Positions 24,701 through 36,037 of a stretch of 64,000 bases of DNA are shown piece by piece (positions within the stretch are counted from its first letter, which is position 1; the number at the start of each line of letters is the position of its first letter). Position numbers and translations under genes: made by a program. The notes beneath the pieces are model-generated. The model was not told where the DNA came from and did no database searches. It saw only the letters and a list, made by a program, of their open reading frames with translations. Location of the stretch: the NCBI GenBank assembly GCA_025677815.1, contig JAIXMP010000026.1, positions 599,562-663,561 of the forward strand, given 5' to 3'. Origin of the DNA: Phascolomyces articulosus. Its lineage: Eukaryota > Mucoromycota > Mucoromycetes > Mucorales > Lichtheimiaceae.

Positions 24701-26948
24701 CCACTTTTACTTGAAGCCATTATTAAAAAGACATCTGAAGAGCATGATGATCGCAAATACTTGACGACGTGTAAAAAGTTGATTCAAGGCATTGCCTCCC
24801 GCTCCGATTTACAAACTGAAGGGGTGAAACAGCATGTGGAAATTTTGGAAATTAGTGATCAATTAACAACCAAACACGGTGAAAATCATGAATTGGAACT
24901 TAAGGCACCTCATCGTCGACTGTATCATCATGGTGATCTGAAACGAAGAGCACAAACCATTGAAGTCACTGAAAAGACGGATATTCATGCCTTTGTCTTT
25001 GATCATTTGTTCCTGATGACAAAGTATCGCAAGACTAATACAGGAGAAGAGTATCGTGTTTGGAAACGACCGATTCAATTGCAAATGTTGTTTGTCTTGG
25101 GCAATACGGATTCACCTGTTTCGGGTGGTACTAGTGGCAGTGCCAACAGTGGCACTCGCCCACAATTACCAAACTCTGCTAGTTCTTACATGTTACAAGG
25201 TGCTTCGGGGGCTACAGCTGGAGGAACAGGTGTGGTGCAATTGACATTACAACATTTGGGTCAACGGGATGGTTTATATCACTTTTTCTGTAACTCTACA
25301 GAAGAGCGGTATCGCTGGATTAAGGCGATTGATGATGCCAAAGCTGCATTGAAGAAACGTCAAGGTGATGCTGTCTTTGAAATGCGTACCTTGGATGATA
25401 TGTCATTCCGTTACTTTGGCTCAGTGGGTTCAACTGGTGGATCTGGTCGTATCAGTTGTTCAGTTCCATTTGGTAAGCTTATTATATTATTATTTTTTTG
25501 GATCTGGTATTTGTGAATATGGTACATGAAAGATTAAGGGGAAATAGATGAAAAATGAATGGGAAAGAAGGAAATACAACAGATCCACGATTTGTTCTCT
25601 AACATGAATTATTTATACAGTGTCGGCCAATGGTGAACAAAAGATCGTTATTGGTACAGATGTTGGTGTATATATTAAATCATTAAGTCAATCCAATGAT
25701 TTACGACGTGTATTACCATCCGATAACGTAACTCAAGTTCTTATGATGGAACGACAGCATATCTTGCTTGTATTAGCTGGTAAATTGTTGGGGAGATTTT
25801 GTATAACAAAAAAGAGAAAGGGAGAGGAGAAGGTCTATATTATTATGTCGATGAATTTACTAAAAGTGAGTATGTTCTATTTTTATATAGACAAGGTATT
25901 AAAAGCCTATTCTATCGATGCCTTGGATACACCCAAGGCAGGCCGTGCTCCTGATCGTTCTGGTCATGAAGTCGCGCAAAATGTGAATTTTTTCCAAGTT
26001 GGTTATTGTAATGGAAAGGATTTAGTGGTCTACAAAAAGAAAAAGAGCACCAGTAGTGTCTTTGTCGCAATGGAACCCATTTGTGATTTACGTGATCCCA
26101 GGAGTGAAAGATTATTGACACAACGTACGGGATTATTCTCCAGTCGTGGATCCAATCATTCATGGTTCAAGACCTACACGGAATTCTATGTCGGTGCCGA
26201 AGCCAGCAATATTCACTTTTTGAAATCCAAAGTCAGTGTCGTGGTGGAATCTCGTGGTTTTGAAATCATTGATCCTGAAAATTTGGCTGTAGGTGGACGT
26301 AACATTCCTGATAGTGTCCATCCTGAATTTAACTTTATTCAACGTCATACGGAACCATTAAAACCATTGGCCATGTATCGTATTCAAGACAAGTTTTTAC
26401 TTTGTTATAATCGGTTTGCATTTTATGTCAATAATCGTAATGGTTCTTTGGTTCAACGTGGTGCTGGGAAGTAAGTTTTTTTTTTTTAAATTTTTTTGGA
26501 GAGATCATGATGGATGATGGATTTGGGCGTGGTAAAAATGAATTTTTTATTTACTAAAATAAAATTCATTAATAGATCACTCTTGTGCGAATGGAATGGT
26601 ACACCAGAGCACATTGTTTATCAACATCCATATATTATTGCTGTTGATCAGCAATTTATTGAAATTCGACATGTGGATACAGTAAGTTTCTTTTTTCTAT
26701 AAGAGTAAGAAGGAAAGTTAAAGGAGTGCTCAATGACTAACATCAATATAAAATAGGGTGAATTGGTGCAAATCATCAAAGGTGAAAATATGCGTCTTAC
26801 CCATTTCAATGGAGCGGGCGATGTACCAATTATTCATGGATGTATGAGTCATTCACACAAACCAGATACACAATATCTTTTCCACCTTTGGTTAACAAAC
26901 CAACATCAACCACAACAACGTACCAATAATTCATACCCACGCAGATAA
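21720..26948 (+). CDS. Rho1-type guanine nucleotide exchange factor (DEP-DH-PH-CNH), 1386 aa, 10 exons
   Basis: Exons 21720-21911, 22080-23327, 23430-23747, 23879-23941, 24074-24220, 24317-25472, 25621-25779, 25891-26470, 26576-26681 and 26757-26948; all introns GT-AG with matching phases. Residues 1-440 are a disordered Gln/Pro/Ser/Tyr-rich tail. A DEP-like domain follows (about 460-545, GHEAIDLLQEIL ... YCILIANALM). The DH (RhoGEF) domain starts at KKERERQEAINEMIYSEE (about 630) and includes LLNPMTRMQRYPLLLEAI, the conserved CR3 helix that contacts the GTPase. The PH domain covers about 850-1010 (HRRLYHHGDLKRR ... EERYRWIKAID). A CNH domain fills the C-terminus (about 1040-1370). This is the architecture of yeast Rom1/Rom2 and fission yeast Rgf proteins, which activate Rho1 at the plasma membrane to drive glucan synthesis, cell-wall integrity signalling and actin polarity. 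Exon 7 is joined to ACAAGG at 25891 because this restores the ADKVLKAY strand expected in CNH. Confidence 0.95.
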
Positions 26949-27850
26949 ATTATATTCTTGTTGATCTATATAAATCATCAAAAACCTTTTCTTTTACTTC
27001 TTCCCCTTCCCTTCATTTTTCTCTCTTTCTCTCTTTTTTTTCACTTGGAATTGTTCATGTGTAAATTGTTTTTCTATATTATTTCTCTCTCTTCCTTTCC
27101 CTCCTTTTCTTTATATAAAGAGAAAAAAAAACTAGTTAATGTAACTCTAAAAAATAATTAATTGTGTGCACAGGCATGATGAACTTGAACTCAAATGCAA
27201 TATGATTCCTAATTTGGAAAATTGAGGAACCATTACGGTTCCCAATATTGCCGTAGCTATTTTTGAGTAAGAAAAAACGAGTTGATATAGAAGAGGAAGA
27301 TAAATGCATTCATGGACTTCATTCTTACTACGGATTTCCTATGTCTCAAAAGTATATGGATCTGCTTTAATGAAATTCTCGTTATCAATGTACTGTATAA
27401 CATTTTTTTTTTGCGTTTGAAATATCAAATTTTACTATATAGTATCGAATAATATGCGATTATCAGATGACGACTGTAAAAATATAATAATGACCAACCT
27501 TTTATATTTATATTTGGCCCTTTTCTGCATTGCTATTAAAGTTTTGCATGTTGCTGGATGAACAAGAAAGAAAAAAACAGCAATTGGAATTAATTAATAT
27601 ATAACTATTAGTTTGGTTCAGGAGTCCACGATGAATAGAGTGCATATGAATCCTTTGTATATTATGGTTAGAAGATTTCTGATAACACCTTCTATATTCT
27701 TATAAAGTAGATGATGTATTAATTTCTTCAATTTATACGCCAATCATTGCAATTCTTCTTAAATTGTCAAATCCATTATTGACCTACTTTTCTATACCAT
27801 CATTTATCTCGTTTGCTAGCTTGTCATAATCCCACTACTTTCCTTCAAGA
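26949..27850. other. Intergenic, 3' region of the Rho GEF gene
   Basis: CT-rich 3' flank (26995-27120), then AT-rich DNA. No gene, RNA or repeat seen. Confidence 0.35.
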
Positions 27851-28830
27851 ACAACTTGGATGGGGGAAGAGGCTTGATCTCATCAATAGCAACAACGAAC
27901 GAATGTTCGGGTAGTCCTTGTATTCAAAAATTACTGTCCTATCTGCAAAATGCCCGATGGGTTTACATTCTTTATGCTTTCCACGCCATTCTTCTGATCC
28001 AGTGGTCTGTCCATTCATTCTATGTACTTTTTAATGAAAAATACACGCAGTCGAGGGAAAGATTGCAAATTACAAAGGTGATCTTTTTCTGACAAATCAT
28101 TTTATTTTCAGCTAAGAAATGTAAAACCATAGGATTGGCTAGTTTATGATGCTTGTGATCAAGAAAAATGATGTACAAAGTTATTTTGAACAAATATTTC
28201 CAAGAGGAGCGTTCACTATAATAATTATATCCAAAGATACGAGGAGGTCGGCCTACGTCGTAGGAAACTATTAGGTGAGTACCGTATTGTTTTTTTTTAT
28301 TTTCTGTTTTATTTTTTCAGAGCATTCAGCATATCCAAATGTTGTGATTTCATCATTGCTATTATATAATCTTGTTCTTACCATTGGAAGTTATATTATT
28401 GGTACGTCAATGATGGATTATAGAGAGGATCGTTTTAGTATTATTATAGACCAGCGTAGTTCTTTCCACAGTGTGGCCTTTTGTGATGTAATTGTGTTGT
28501 ACGAAAAACAAAAGACTGGCCAACCATTTGCATCATTTATCGGTATAGTTCCGATAAAACATAGGAAAAAAAGTACACTCTATTTTGTGCAAAGCAAACA
28601 ATGACTACTAGGATACAAACGAATATCTCTAATTTTTTTGTATTGCCCAGGAAACAAATTTGTGCCAGTCATTTTGATATAATCAGTAACAGGTTCAGTA
28701 AAAAAAAAAAAGGAAAGCAATTAGCGATATATAGACTGGCATATAATGTACAGTGCCATGATAAGAAAAAGGGTAATATGCATATTTATCCATTCTTTTC
28801 AACAAGGAACTGCTGAAGAAGGTGGAAACA
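27851..28830 (+). pseudogene. Possible decayed coding sequence, unidentified
   Basis: Several adjoining plus-strand frames have natural-looking composition but no shared frame: 27856-28092 (ECSGSPCIQKLLSYLQNARWV...), 28320-28604 (YPNVVISSLLLYN ... HSVAFCDVIVLYEKQKTG) and 28601-28816. Together they look like fragments of one degraded protein, perhaps from a mobile element, but no catalytic motif or family was recognised. Confidence 0.25.
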
Positions 28831-30169
28831 TATTTATCTGTCTAAGTATTTCTTGTAATGTATAGTAGCACTACATAATTATTACTTACAATTGTTATCC
28901 CATCATTATATAAAATCAACTTCGGTGTTCTAATAGTTCTTAATGGCAAATATCAAATTTCTGCAAAGTATGAAGCATTTTGTTTTATAATTAATTAATA
29001 ATAATAATAACTAATAAATATGAAAAAAAAATAAAAGTGATATTTTATAATATACATATTGAGCCTTGGACGGTACTGTCAACCCTCGTTTTTTGCATTT
29101 TGACAATTCCACGAAATTTATTGCATTGGGTAAGGCTTTGCAACATTTGGGAGTATAGCCAGATAGTAAAGAATCAACATCTTAACTGAAATTGCGCAAT
29201 ATCTACACTAAATTACCACATTAAATCAAAAAAACTGAAGAACAACCATCAAATAACGAGCATCATCACACATATTCGTCCTGTCCTACCAAATTACAAT
29301 TTGGTATTCTACAACAATAACAACCATTTCCCCCAATTCAGAAATAGTAATATTAGCTTGTTGTCTCGGTAGCATGAGGAATTACTTTGCTACCACTAGA
29401 TTCGAGATCCTTTATTCAATCCAATTCCAACGACACACCTTAAATAACTTTTTATTGTTCAAAGCTTGGTTTCTTATTTCACGTCTACTTGCAAGTGAGG
29501 ATCGTCGTCAAAGTGGTGATACCATGTTGCTTGGATACTAGTGGTTATTATTGGAAAGCTCAGAATTAGAAATATGTGAGAAAGAAAGGTGGAAATATCT
29601 TTATCGTTCTCTTAATGCTTCCTTTTTGATACTGTTTTCAGTAGTGCGTAGTAGCACTTTCAAAAGCTTAAGACTTAAGCATACTACAGCTGAGATAGTT
29701 TAGGTTACATGATTGAGAAACGCCACTTTGTTTTGAGTAGCCATTGTATTTTTAATGATCTTTCTTCCTGTTAATTATAATACGTCTAAAATGGTGACAA
29801 TGATGAACAAGACTTAAGCAATTTTTGATATTGGCTGCGACATTGTGTTAGCTAGATGTGTTGCAAAGTTGGCTCTTTGACGTTACTTGTTGAATCGGTC
29901 CATCTATGATTCAAAGAAAAAATAATACCGCATATTTGCACGCTCGCTCAAAAGTCGACTATTCCTAACGTGTAGTTGTTGACATCACCATGATGCACAT
30001 AAAGGACCCTCCAGATATTGGCAAACAATATTATTTATAAAACCTATTAGACTCATTATCAATTTATTGAACAATCAAAGTATTTATTTTGCTCTACACT
30101 AATTTTGATATTTTAAAGTGAACGTGAATTTAATTAATTACGTAAATTATTTATATAAATCGTTAATAT
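28831..30169. other. Intergenic, no gene seen
   Basis: AT-rich with no convincing reading frame. It forms the 3' flank of the minus-strand HET gene. Confidence 0.35.
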
Positions 30170-31858
30170 TTATTGAATCAAAAATGTTTGTTTGAGTAAA
30201 TTACAATCAGAGAAAAACTCTTCTTTACTTATTATTTCACAACATCCAATAGCTTTATAGAATTCTTCTCCTTGTTCCTTTTTTATGACGGGGTAGTAGC
30301 GATAAGAACGATCACTACATTTAAACAAAATTTCAGAGAGGATGACATATTGTACAGAAGGGTCATCCAAACTGTCTGTTAGATCACCAAAATAGATTCT
30401 TGCAGCCATTCGATAATCATCAGTTTCTATGTTACACCAGCACAAGTTTTCCTTTTTTATCTCCATGAATCTTGACAATTGCTGAAGCTTCTTAGATATT
30501 TTATCGAAAAATGATTTTTCAACAAGATAATTATCGAAACCTTCATCATCCAATAAAATTCTTTTCATTTCATTTGCTTCAGATAGGTGAACAAGTATAA
30601 ACAAATGTTTTCGTTTATCACCATCATCATTGATATAATCAGTAATTGGTGGTATATCTTCTCTTCGTATAGTTAAATTATAATCATCGATGGATTGGTT
30701 GTTTGTAACATAAGTAGTCGTAACATGCATGGTTTTTCCAATCATATGGTAATTTTGAAATGATGTTGAAAAATCACTAACAATATGCAGTCCATAAACG
30801 CCAGTCCATGATGGCAAAAATTTGTACTGTTGAATCGTCGACTCATAATGCATATCGTCCTCAAAAAGCAAAATTCTAATATCTTTTTCTGCTAAAAAGA
30901 CATAAAATCGAATCATCAATTCCTCGAACGGTTGATCATAATCAATGTTGATTTCGTCAATGAATTCTGGAAAAAGTTGAATGAGAGCAAAGATACGGTC
31001 GTGATCTTTGGTGCTTGTTCGTTGATGTGCATGGTGAAGAATTTCATTGACACTTAGTTGCGATAATGATTTGATAAGTGAATGCGTATAGTAACCAGAA
31101 TCTATATCTTCTCCCCATAAATGAACATCTCTGCCGACGAATAACAATCTTTTTGATTTTATTGCTTCTTCTAAGGTCCATAAACGTTTGAAATACTGTT
31201 GCGGTTCCCCACTAAAAAATTTTAAACGATTCCAATCTGGTACAAGTGCAGCGGTGCAATAGGCATTTTCGTATATTTGATGCATGTTGCGAATTTCACA
31301 TTGTTTTTCTTCTTTATCGTCTTGATTGATGCATAATTGGTCGTACCATATATATTTGATATTGAATTGTTGGCATATTTGCTGAATGATGCCTTCAAAT
31401 TTGACGTATTGAATCGTTTTTGTAAAGTAATAATTTTTATCGTCCACGATCTTTAAAACATGATATATTTTTTCCAATCTCCTCCATTCATAAAAAGGCA
31501 AGTCATCATAATTTATAGCAACCTTAGATCTTGAAAAAATCATACAAGGAAAAAAATTGTCGTAAGAAATTATCTTGTGTTTTCCTTCATCGATTCGTGT
31601 GTATTTTCCATGGTCATCTCTTTGTATGTCCCCAGATTGATTCCATGAATACGATAATGCACAGTAACCTTCGTTGACTTGAGATCCATAGACTACAGTC
31701 ATGTCAGAAATACGAACAAGTTTGGAAGGCATAAAGTTTGGCTTGGGCAAATCATTAGGAATTTTTTTGAGTAGCTGGGAATCTCTGGTGTTATAATATT
31801 TATCATATTCAAGAACGCAATCGGGCTTATACTGTGCTGTTTTATAGGTAATGTACAT
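30170..31858 (-). CDS. HET-domain protein, intact, 562 aa, single exon
   Basis: Minus-strand ORF with ATG at 31856-31858, chosen because MYITYKTAQY aligns with the start of the HET copy at 144. The longer in-frame extension has only a TTG. All three HET blocks are present: EGYCALSYSW (63-72), IWYDQLCINQDD (170-181) and RLWTLEEA (225-232). After the domain comes a conserved HAHQRTSTKDHDRIFAL stretch shared by both copies, then about 250 residues, including FLPSWTGVYG, whose function is unknown. HET proteins in other fungi mediate heterokaryon incompatibility and can induce programmed cell death when partnered with a non-self allele; no partner is evident nearby. No signal peptide or membrane segment. 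The uninterrupted frame suggests a working gene, unlike its two relatives in this window. Confidence 0.92.
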   Translation of the reverse strand: MYITYKTAQYKPDCVLEYDKYYNTRDSQLLKKIPNDLPKPNFMPSKLVRISDMTVVYGSQVNEGYCALSYSWNQSGDIQRDDHGKYTRIDEGKHKIISYDNFFPCMIFSRSKVAINYDDLPFYEWRRLEKIYHVLKIVDDKNYYFTKTIQYVKFEGIIQQICQQFNIKYIWYDQLCINQDDKEEKQCEIRNMHQIYENAYCTAALVPDWNRLKFFSGEPQQYFKRLWTLEEAIKSKRLLFVGRDVHLWGEDIDSGYYTHSLIKSLSQLSVNEILHHAHQRTSTKDHDRIFALIQLFPEFIDEINIDYDQPFEELMIRFYVFLAEKDIRILLFEDDMHYESTIQQYKFLPSWTGVYGLHIVSDFSTSFQNYHMIGKTMHVTTTYVTNNQSIDDYNLTIRREDIPPITDYINDDGDKRKHLFILVHLSEANEMKRILLDDEGFDNYLVEKSFFDKISKKLQQLSRFMEIKKENLCWCNIETDDYRMAARIYFGDLTDSLDDPSVQYVILSEILFKCSDRSYRYYPVIKKEQGEEFYKAIGCCEIISKEEFFSDCNLLKQTFLIQ

Positions 31859-34329
31859 TATTTCTATAATTATATTAAATGATTTTGACAAAATTATTAT
31901 CAATAGTTAGAGAAATTAAAATAGTGGTATTAACTTACAGAGAAAGAAGCAACGAATAGTATTAATGATAAAAGACAAGGGAGAATACGGTAACGGGTAG
32001 CGGTGTTATTACGTTTTTTTTGTGCCGGTTTTGCCTATGGATTTCCTGTCAAATAAGTAGAGTTCTTTTTGCAGAGACAGACTCGTAGTGATGGAAGTGG
32101 TAAATCGAAATGAAAAATAAAAAGTAGTTGTGTTTTTAGCCAAGAAGAGCAAAAAAACAAAATTAACACTTTATATATATATATATCTTTTTCTCACTAA
32201 GACTTGTGTGACACGTTACAAACCACTAAGCCAAAATTTTAAAACCACTTGAAAGATCATCACCCATGCATCTCATAATAAATAATGTGAATATACTTGT
32301 TTATACACAGAAGATAAGAAAAAGAAGGAACGTTTACTTTTCATTACATTTTTCCATGAAATCAACTTGGAGAGAACAAGAATATTCCTATCATGTCGTT
32401 ATATATTACTTGATTCACTGCTGTTAAACAACTATAAAGTAAAATCAGAAACATATAATTGATTAGAGAAAAAAAAAGCCCAACTTGATTTTTTATGTGG
32501 TAATACAGTAACACGATTACACAAAACAACATTTTAAGCCTAAACTCTAAAACAGCACAAAAGAAAACATATAACCACTCTATACTCGATACTTCTTTAA
32601 AATTTAAATCGTAATGCATCAATAAACATTTGTGAAGGTTAACAATGACAGCAGTTTGTGCTGAGTATTTGTATTATCTTTTCAATTTGAATAACTGAAA
32701 AAGAAAATAATAATCAATATCGAATACATACGGTGCGACAGTTATTTAATAAACAAAAGGAAATAATCTTTGTGGTATCCTACTCGAGGCTTTTTATACT
32801 TTTTAAATTCAATGTTGTCAGAACACTAAAAGTGGGCCATTATAATAATCCTGCTCATTGTTTGAATCCGATGATGAAACTATATCAACGGAGAGCATAA
32901 TGAGATATCCTTTGTTTCTAAGAACCTTTGTTTTTTGTTAGACTTAGGTGCAAACATTGGATATTATTATGTTTATTCAGTTAGTTATTAGGAAGGGGCC
33001 TTTATATTAAGACGTAATACGAATACAAAAACAATACATTGATTCTTAAAGAAAATGTGTCGTAAACAGTGACCATAGATAAGTATCTAAGTTTACAACA
33101 AACCAACTTATTAATAGTTTTTATATTATCACCTCTTTGCTTAATGTCACTTGGTAGACTTTCGATAATTCACTGGTGGTATTTATCGCCGTCAAGTACA
33201 TTAATAAAATGATACCAAAAATTGTTATTGTAGTGGTATTTTTTCCCCAACCTATATCCGAATTGCATCACTCAATACTATGTACTAGCATCATCATACA
33301 AATTCAATCATTCAACTTTATAGAAAAAAGGCGGACAAGAGCATCGCCATTGATTACAATCACCTCTCTTTTAACGATTTCGACCTATTGGCTAAAGGTA
33401 ATAATATGTTCAAAATTTCTTTCCCCATTATTTATATTAAGTAGTAGTAAGCAACAATCTGCTTTGTATCATTATCCAAAAGAAGAAAAAAGTCAAACCG
33501 AAATGTAGTAATTTAATGGATGTATGATACCAACTTATATACCAATCCCATTACTCATTCTCATTCATCGCTATTATAATTTTTCATATTACTATACAAG
33601 TTAATTTTTTCTCTCATGCCGTTTATTAATTCTTTTATCGTCACAAAATAGTTCATTTGATACCACTGTATAATTTAAGATTTTTTTAGAAGAGAAAAAA
33701 AAACCTTTGGAATTACTGAAATAATTGTTTCTTAGTTATACGTGATAATTAGTTATAAAAAAAGAAATCGAAAAATGACGTAGCAGATGAATGTTATAGT
33801 GTAATATTCATGCAAATATATTATACCCATTATAAATATTCAATATGTATGTCCAGAATGAACAATAGTACAGTTTAGAATATACATGCTAAAAAATAGT
33901 ATCGCTTTTTCTTGAATTATAATATTAAACTGGGTTTTTTTAGGTAAATTACGTATAATGAGAGAAAAACTAGCAACATTTACATTTTGCTATTTGCAAC
34001 AAGTACCTATTTCTTTATAATCATCTTTCGCTCCAAGATTCTTTTTTTTTATTACTACTAGATACTAGCGGTAATGATTGGAACTTTGTGTTTAAAAGAA
34101 ATTTAGGTAACTATTGAACCGATGCCTGCAGAAAACCGATACCTTACTCCTCTATTTTTTCATGATATCAGTATAATCGTTCTTTCTTTATCTCTACATA
34201 AATCTAGAGAATTATTTTTATTCTTTAGAGATGCAATAAAAAAACCTCTTTTTCTCTTGAAGAATAGCATGATGTGATCTCCATTTCATACTAGAAGAAC
34301 TCTGTTTCTTTTTTTTTTGGTTTTGCTTG
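31859..34329. other. Intergenic, no supported gene
   Basis: AT-rich. A hydrophobic minus-strand frame (32362-32619) and a plus-strand frame (33209-33508) are open but have no motif or homology that I recognise. Nothing else seen. Confidence 0.35.
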
Positions 34330-34640
34330 TCCAGTAGTAGATGAACAAATACTCTCAATTAACATTTATCTTCTTTATCGCCATTATTATTATCATCGAT
34401 GGGTTTGTTATTGGAAATAAAAGTATCTGTAACATGAATGGTTTTCTTCATATAAATATACTTTAATTTTGAAAGGAACCTACTGACAAAACTGTACATA
34501 TTAATACTTACCATGAACACCAGGTCAGGACAGTAAGAACTTTTACGTTATACTAATAATTACGGCTAAGCTTGTAAAAGTACATGATTCTAGTATTATC
34601 TTAAATACTTCCATCGTCTATTATTCGTTTTTCAACATTG
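34330..34640 (-). pseudogene. Decayed fragment of a third HET gene (C-terminal part)
   Basis: On the minus strand this stretch aligns, with substitutions and indels, to the C-terminal part of the HET gene at 30170-31858. At about 34519-34546 it encodes F-L-L-S-stop-P-G-V-H-G, matching FLPSWTGVHG with the Trp codon turned into TGA. At 34394-34475 the DNA still shares TCATCGATGG, GTAACATG.ATGGTTTT and TTTTGAAA with the intact gene. The HET domain itself is not visible, so this is a 5'-truncated, stop-containing relic. Confidence 0.6.
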
Positions 34641-36037
34641 TTGTTTCCAATATTGGTTTTTGAAAAAAAAAAGCCTGTTATTTATATAATATATATAAAA
34701 AGTGAAAAACAGTTTGGCTGAAAACTGTGTTGCAAATAAATAATTTTTTTTGCTGGCAATGAATCAAGCATAAAAAATCGACTAAATAGTGGTAGACTAC
34801 CAAAAAAAGAAATATATCGCCGAATTTTTGTTTACTAGTAATATAATAGGTCAGGGCATAAATCGATTTGAAGTTTGATAACAATCGATCCAGTATAATT
34901 CAACCCTATAATATAAATGAAAACACAAAATAATAATAAAAATAAAAAGACCTAGATTGCTTCCATGGAGACTGAAAAAGAATCGTTGTTGTCAGGGACA
35001 TCAAAAAACGGTGAATATTCAATTATATAAATGCACACACATGCTGCGGTATTTGAATGTTTTTTTTTAATTGTTGGTTTGTGCACGTGCACAGACAATT
35101 GCTTTTAAGCTGGCCCCTTACGATGGGTGTCCAAGTTCTTTATATAATACTTGGAATTGAAATCAGTGTTAAAAAGTTTGAATAAAGGTATTGTCTCAAC
35201 GCTCACATTATAGGTACAAAGTAATTTTGTGTAATAATAAAATTTATAAAGATAAACATGATGGTTTTTTTTTTCTCATTAGGCAATAAATATATACATC
35301 CATCATTATTGTCCAACATTACATATTGATAAAAGTAGCAATGATCTCGATTAGTCTGAATAATCGTAAAAGTTGAGTACAACTCAACTGAAAATTGATA
35401 TTATATATCTTAATGGTAGCACTAGCAGCAATAATAATAGATATTCTAATTTTTTTTATATCTTTGTGTTAAAGTGATACTTCATTGGACAACATGTAGA
35501 ATGGATCATGACGGAACAAGTCAAAACATTACCATGATGATTAAACATATTTAAATGTGTGTGAAGGATATTTGTGTGTGTATTTTATCCACAAAAGAAG
35601 AATGAGTGCATGAACTCACTCAGGAACAATATATAAAAAAAAACTCCACATACTCCACATATTTCACGATCCGCCCTCTCTTTGGCAGTAATGCTCTTTC
35701 TGAAACAAATTGTGCCATGTACTACTCCAATAAATATAATAATCTTATTATATGTGTCCCTAAACTTATATTACCATAAAAAAAGAGAAAGACACAACAC
35801 TTCTTTACTTGGTACACTTTCAATCTTGAACAAGATCTATTCAAGATTTAGCTTTTCTTTTTTTCTTTTTTAGAATCGCTAGTTTTATTTGTGTAAAAAG
35901 TAATTCATCCCGGATCGTTTCCTCCTATACTGTTGTTCCCCCTCCTTTTTATTGACTAGTAAAAAAAAACTTGTTTTTATCTGAAGAAAGAGGAAGAGAG
36001 AAAAAGTGTATTTTCTGAACGTACACTCATTGTCATC
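34641..36037. other. Intergenic, no gene seen
   Basis: AT-rich upstream region of the WW/MyTH4/RhoGAP gene. Includes short open frames (35691-35873) without any recognisable motif. Confidence 0.35.

Noticed and set aside
32362..32619. Hydrophobic 85-codon minus-strand frame
   Set aside because: Composition matches translated AT-rich DNA; no motif, promoter or paralogue.
33209..33508. 99-codon plus-strand frame
   Set aside because: Biased toward Ile, Ser and Phe with no domain or splice support.
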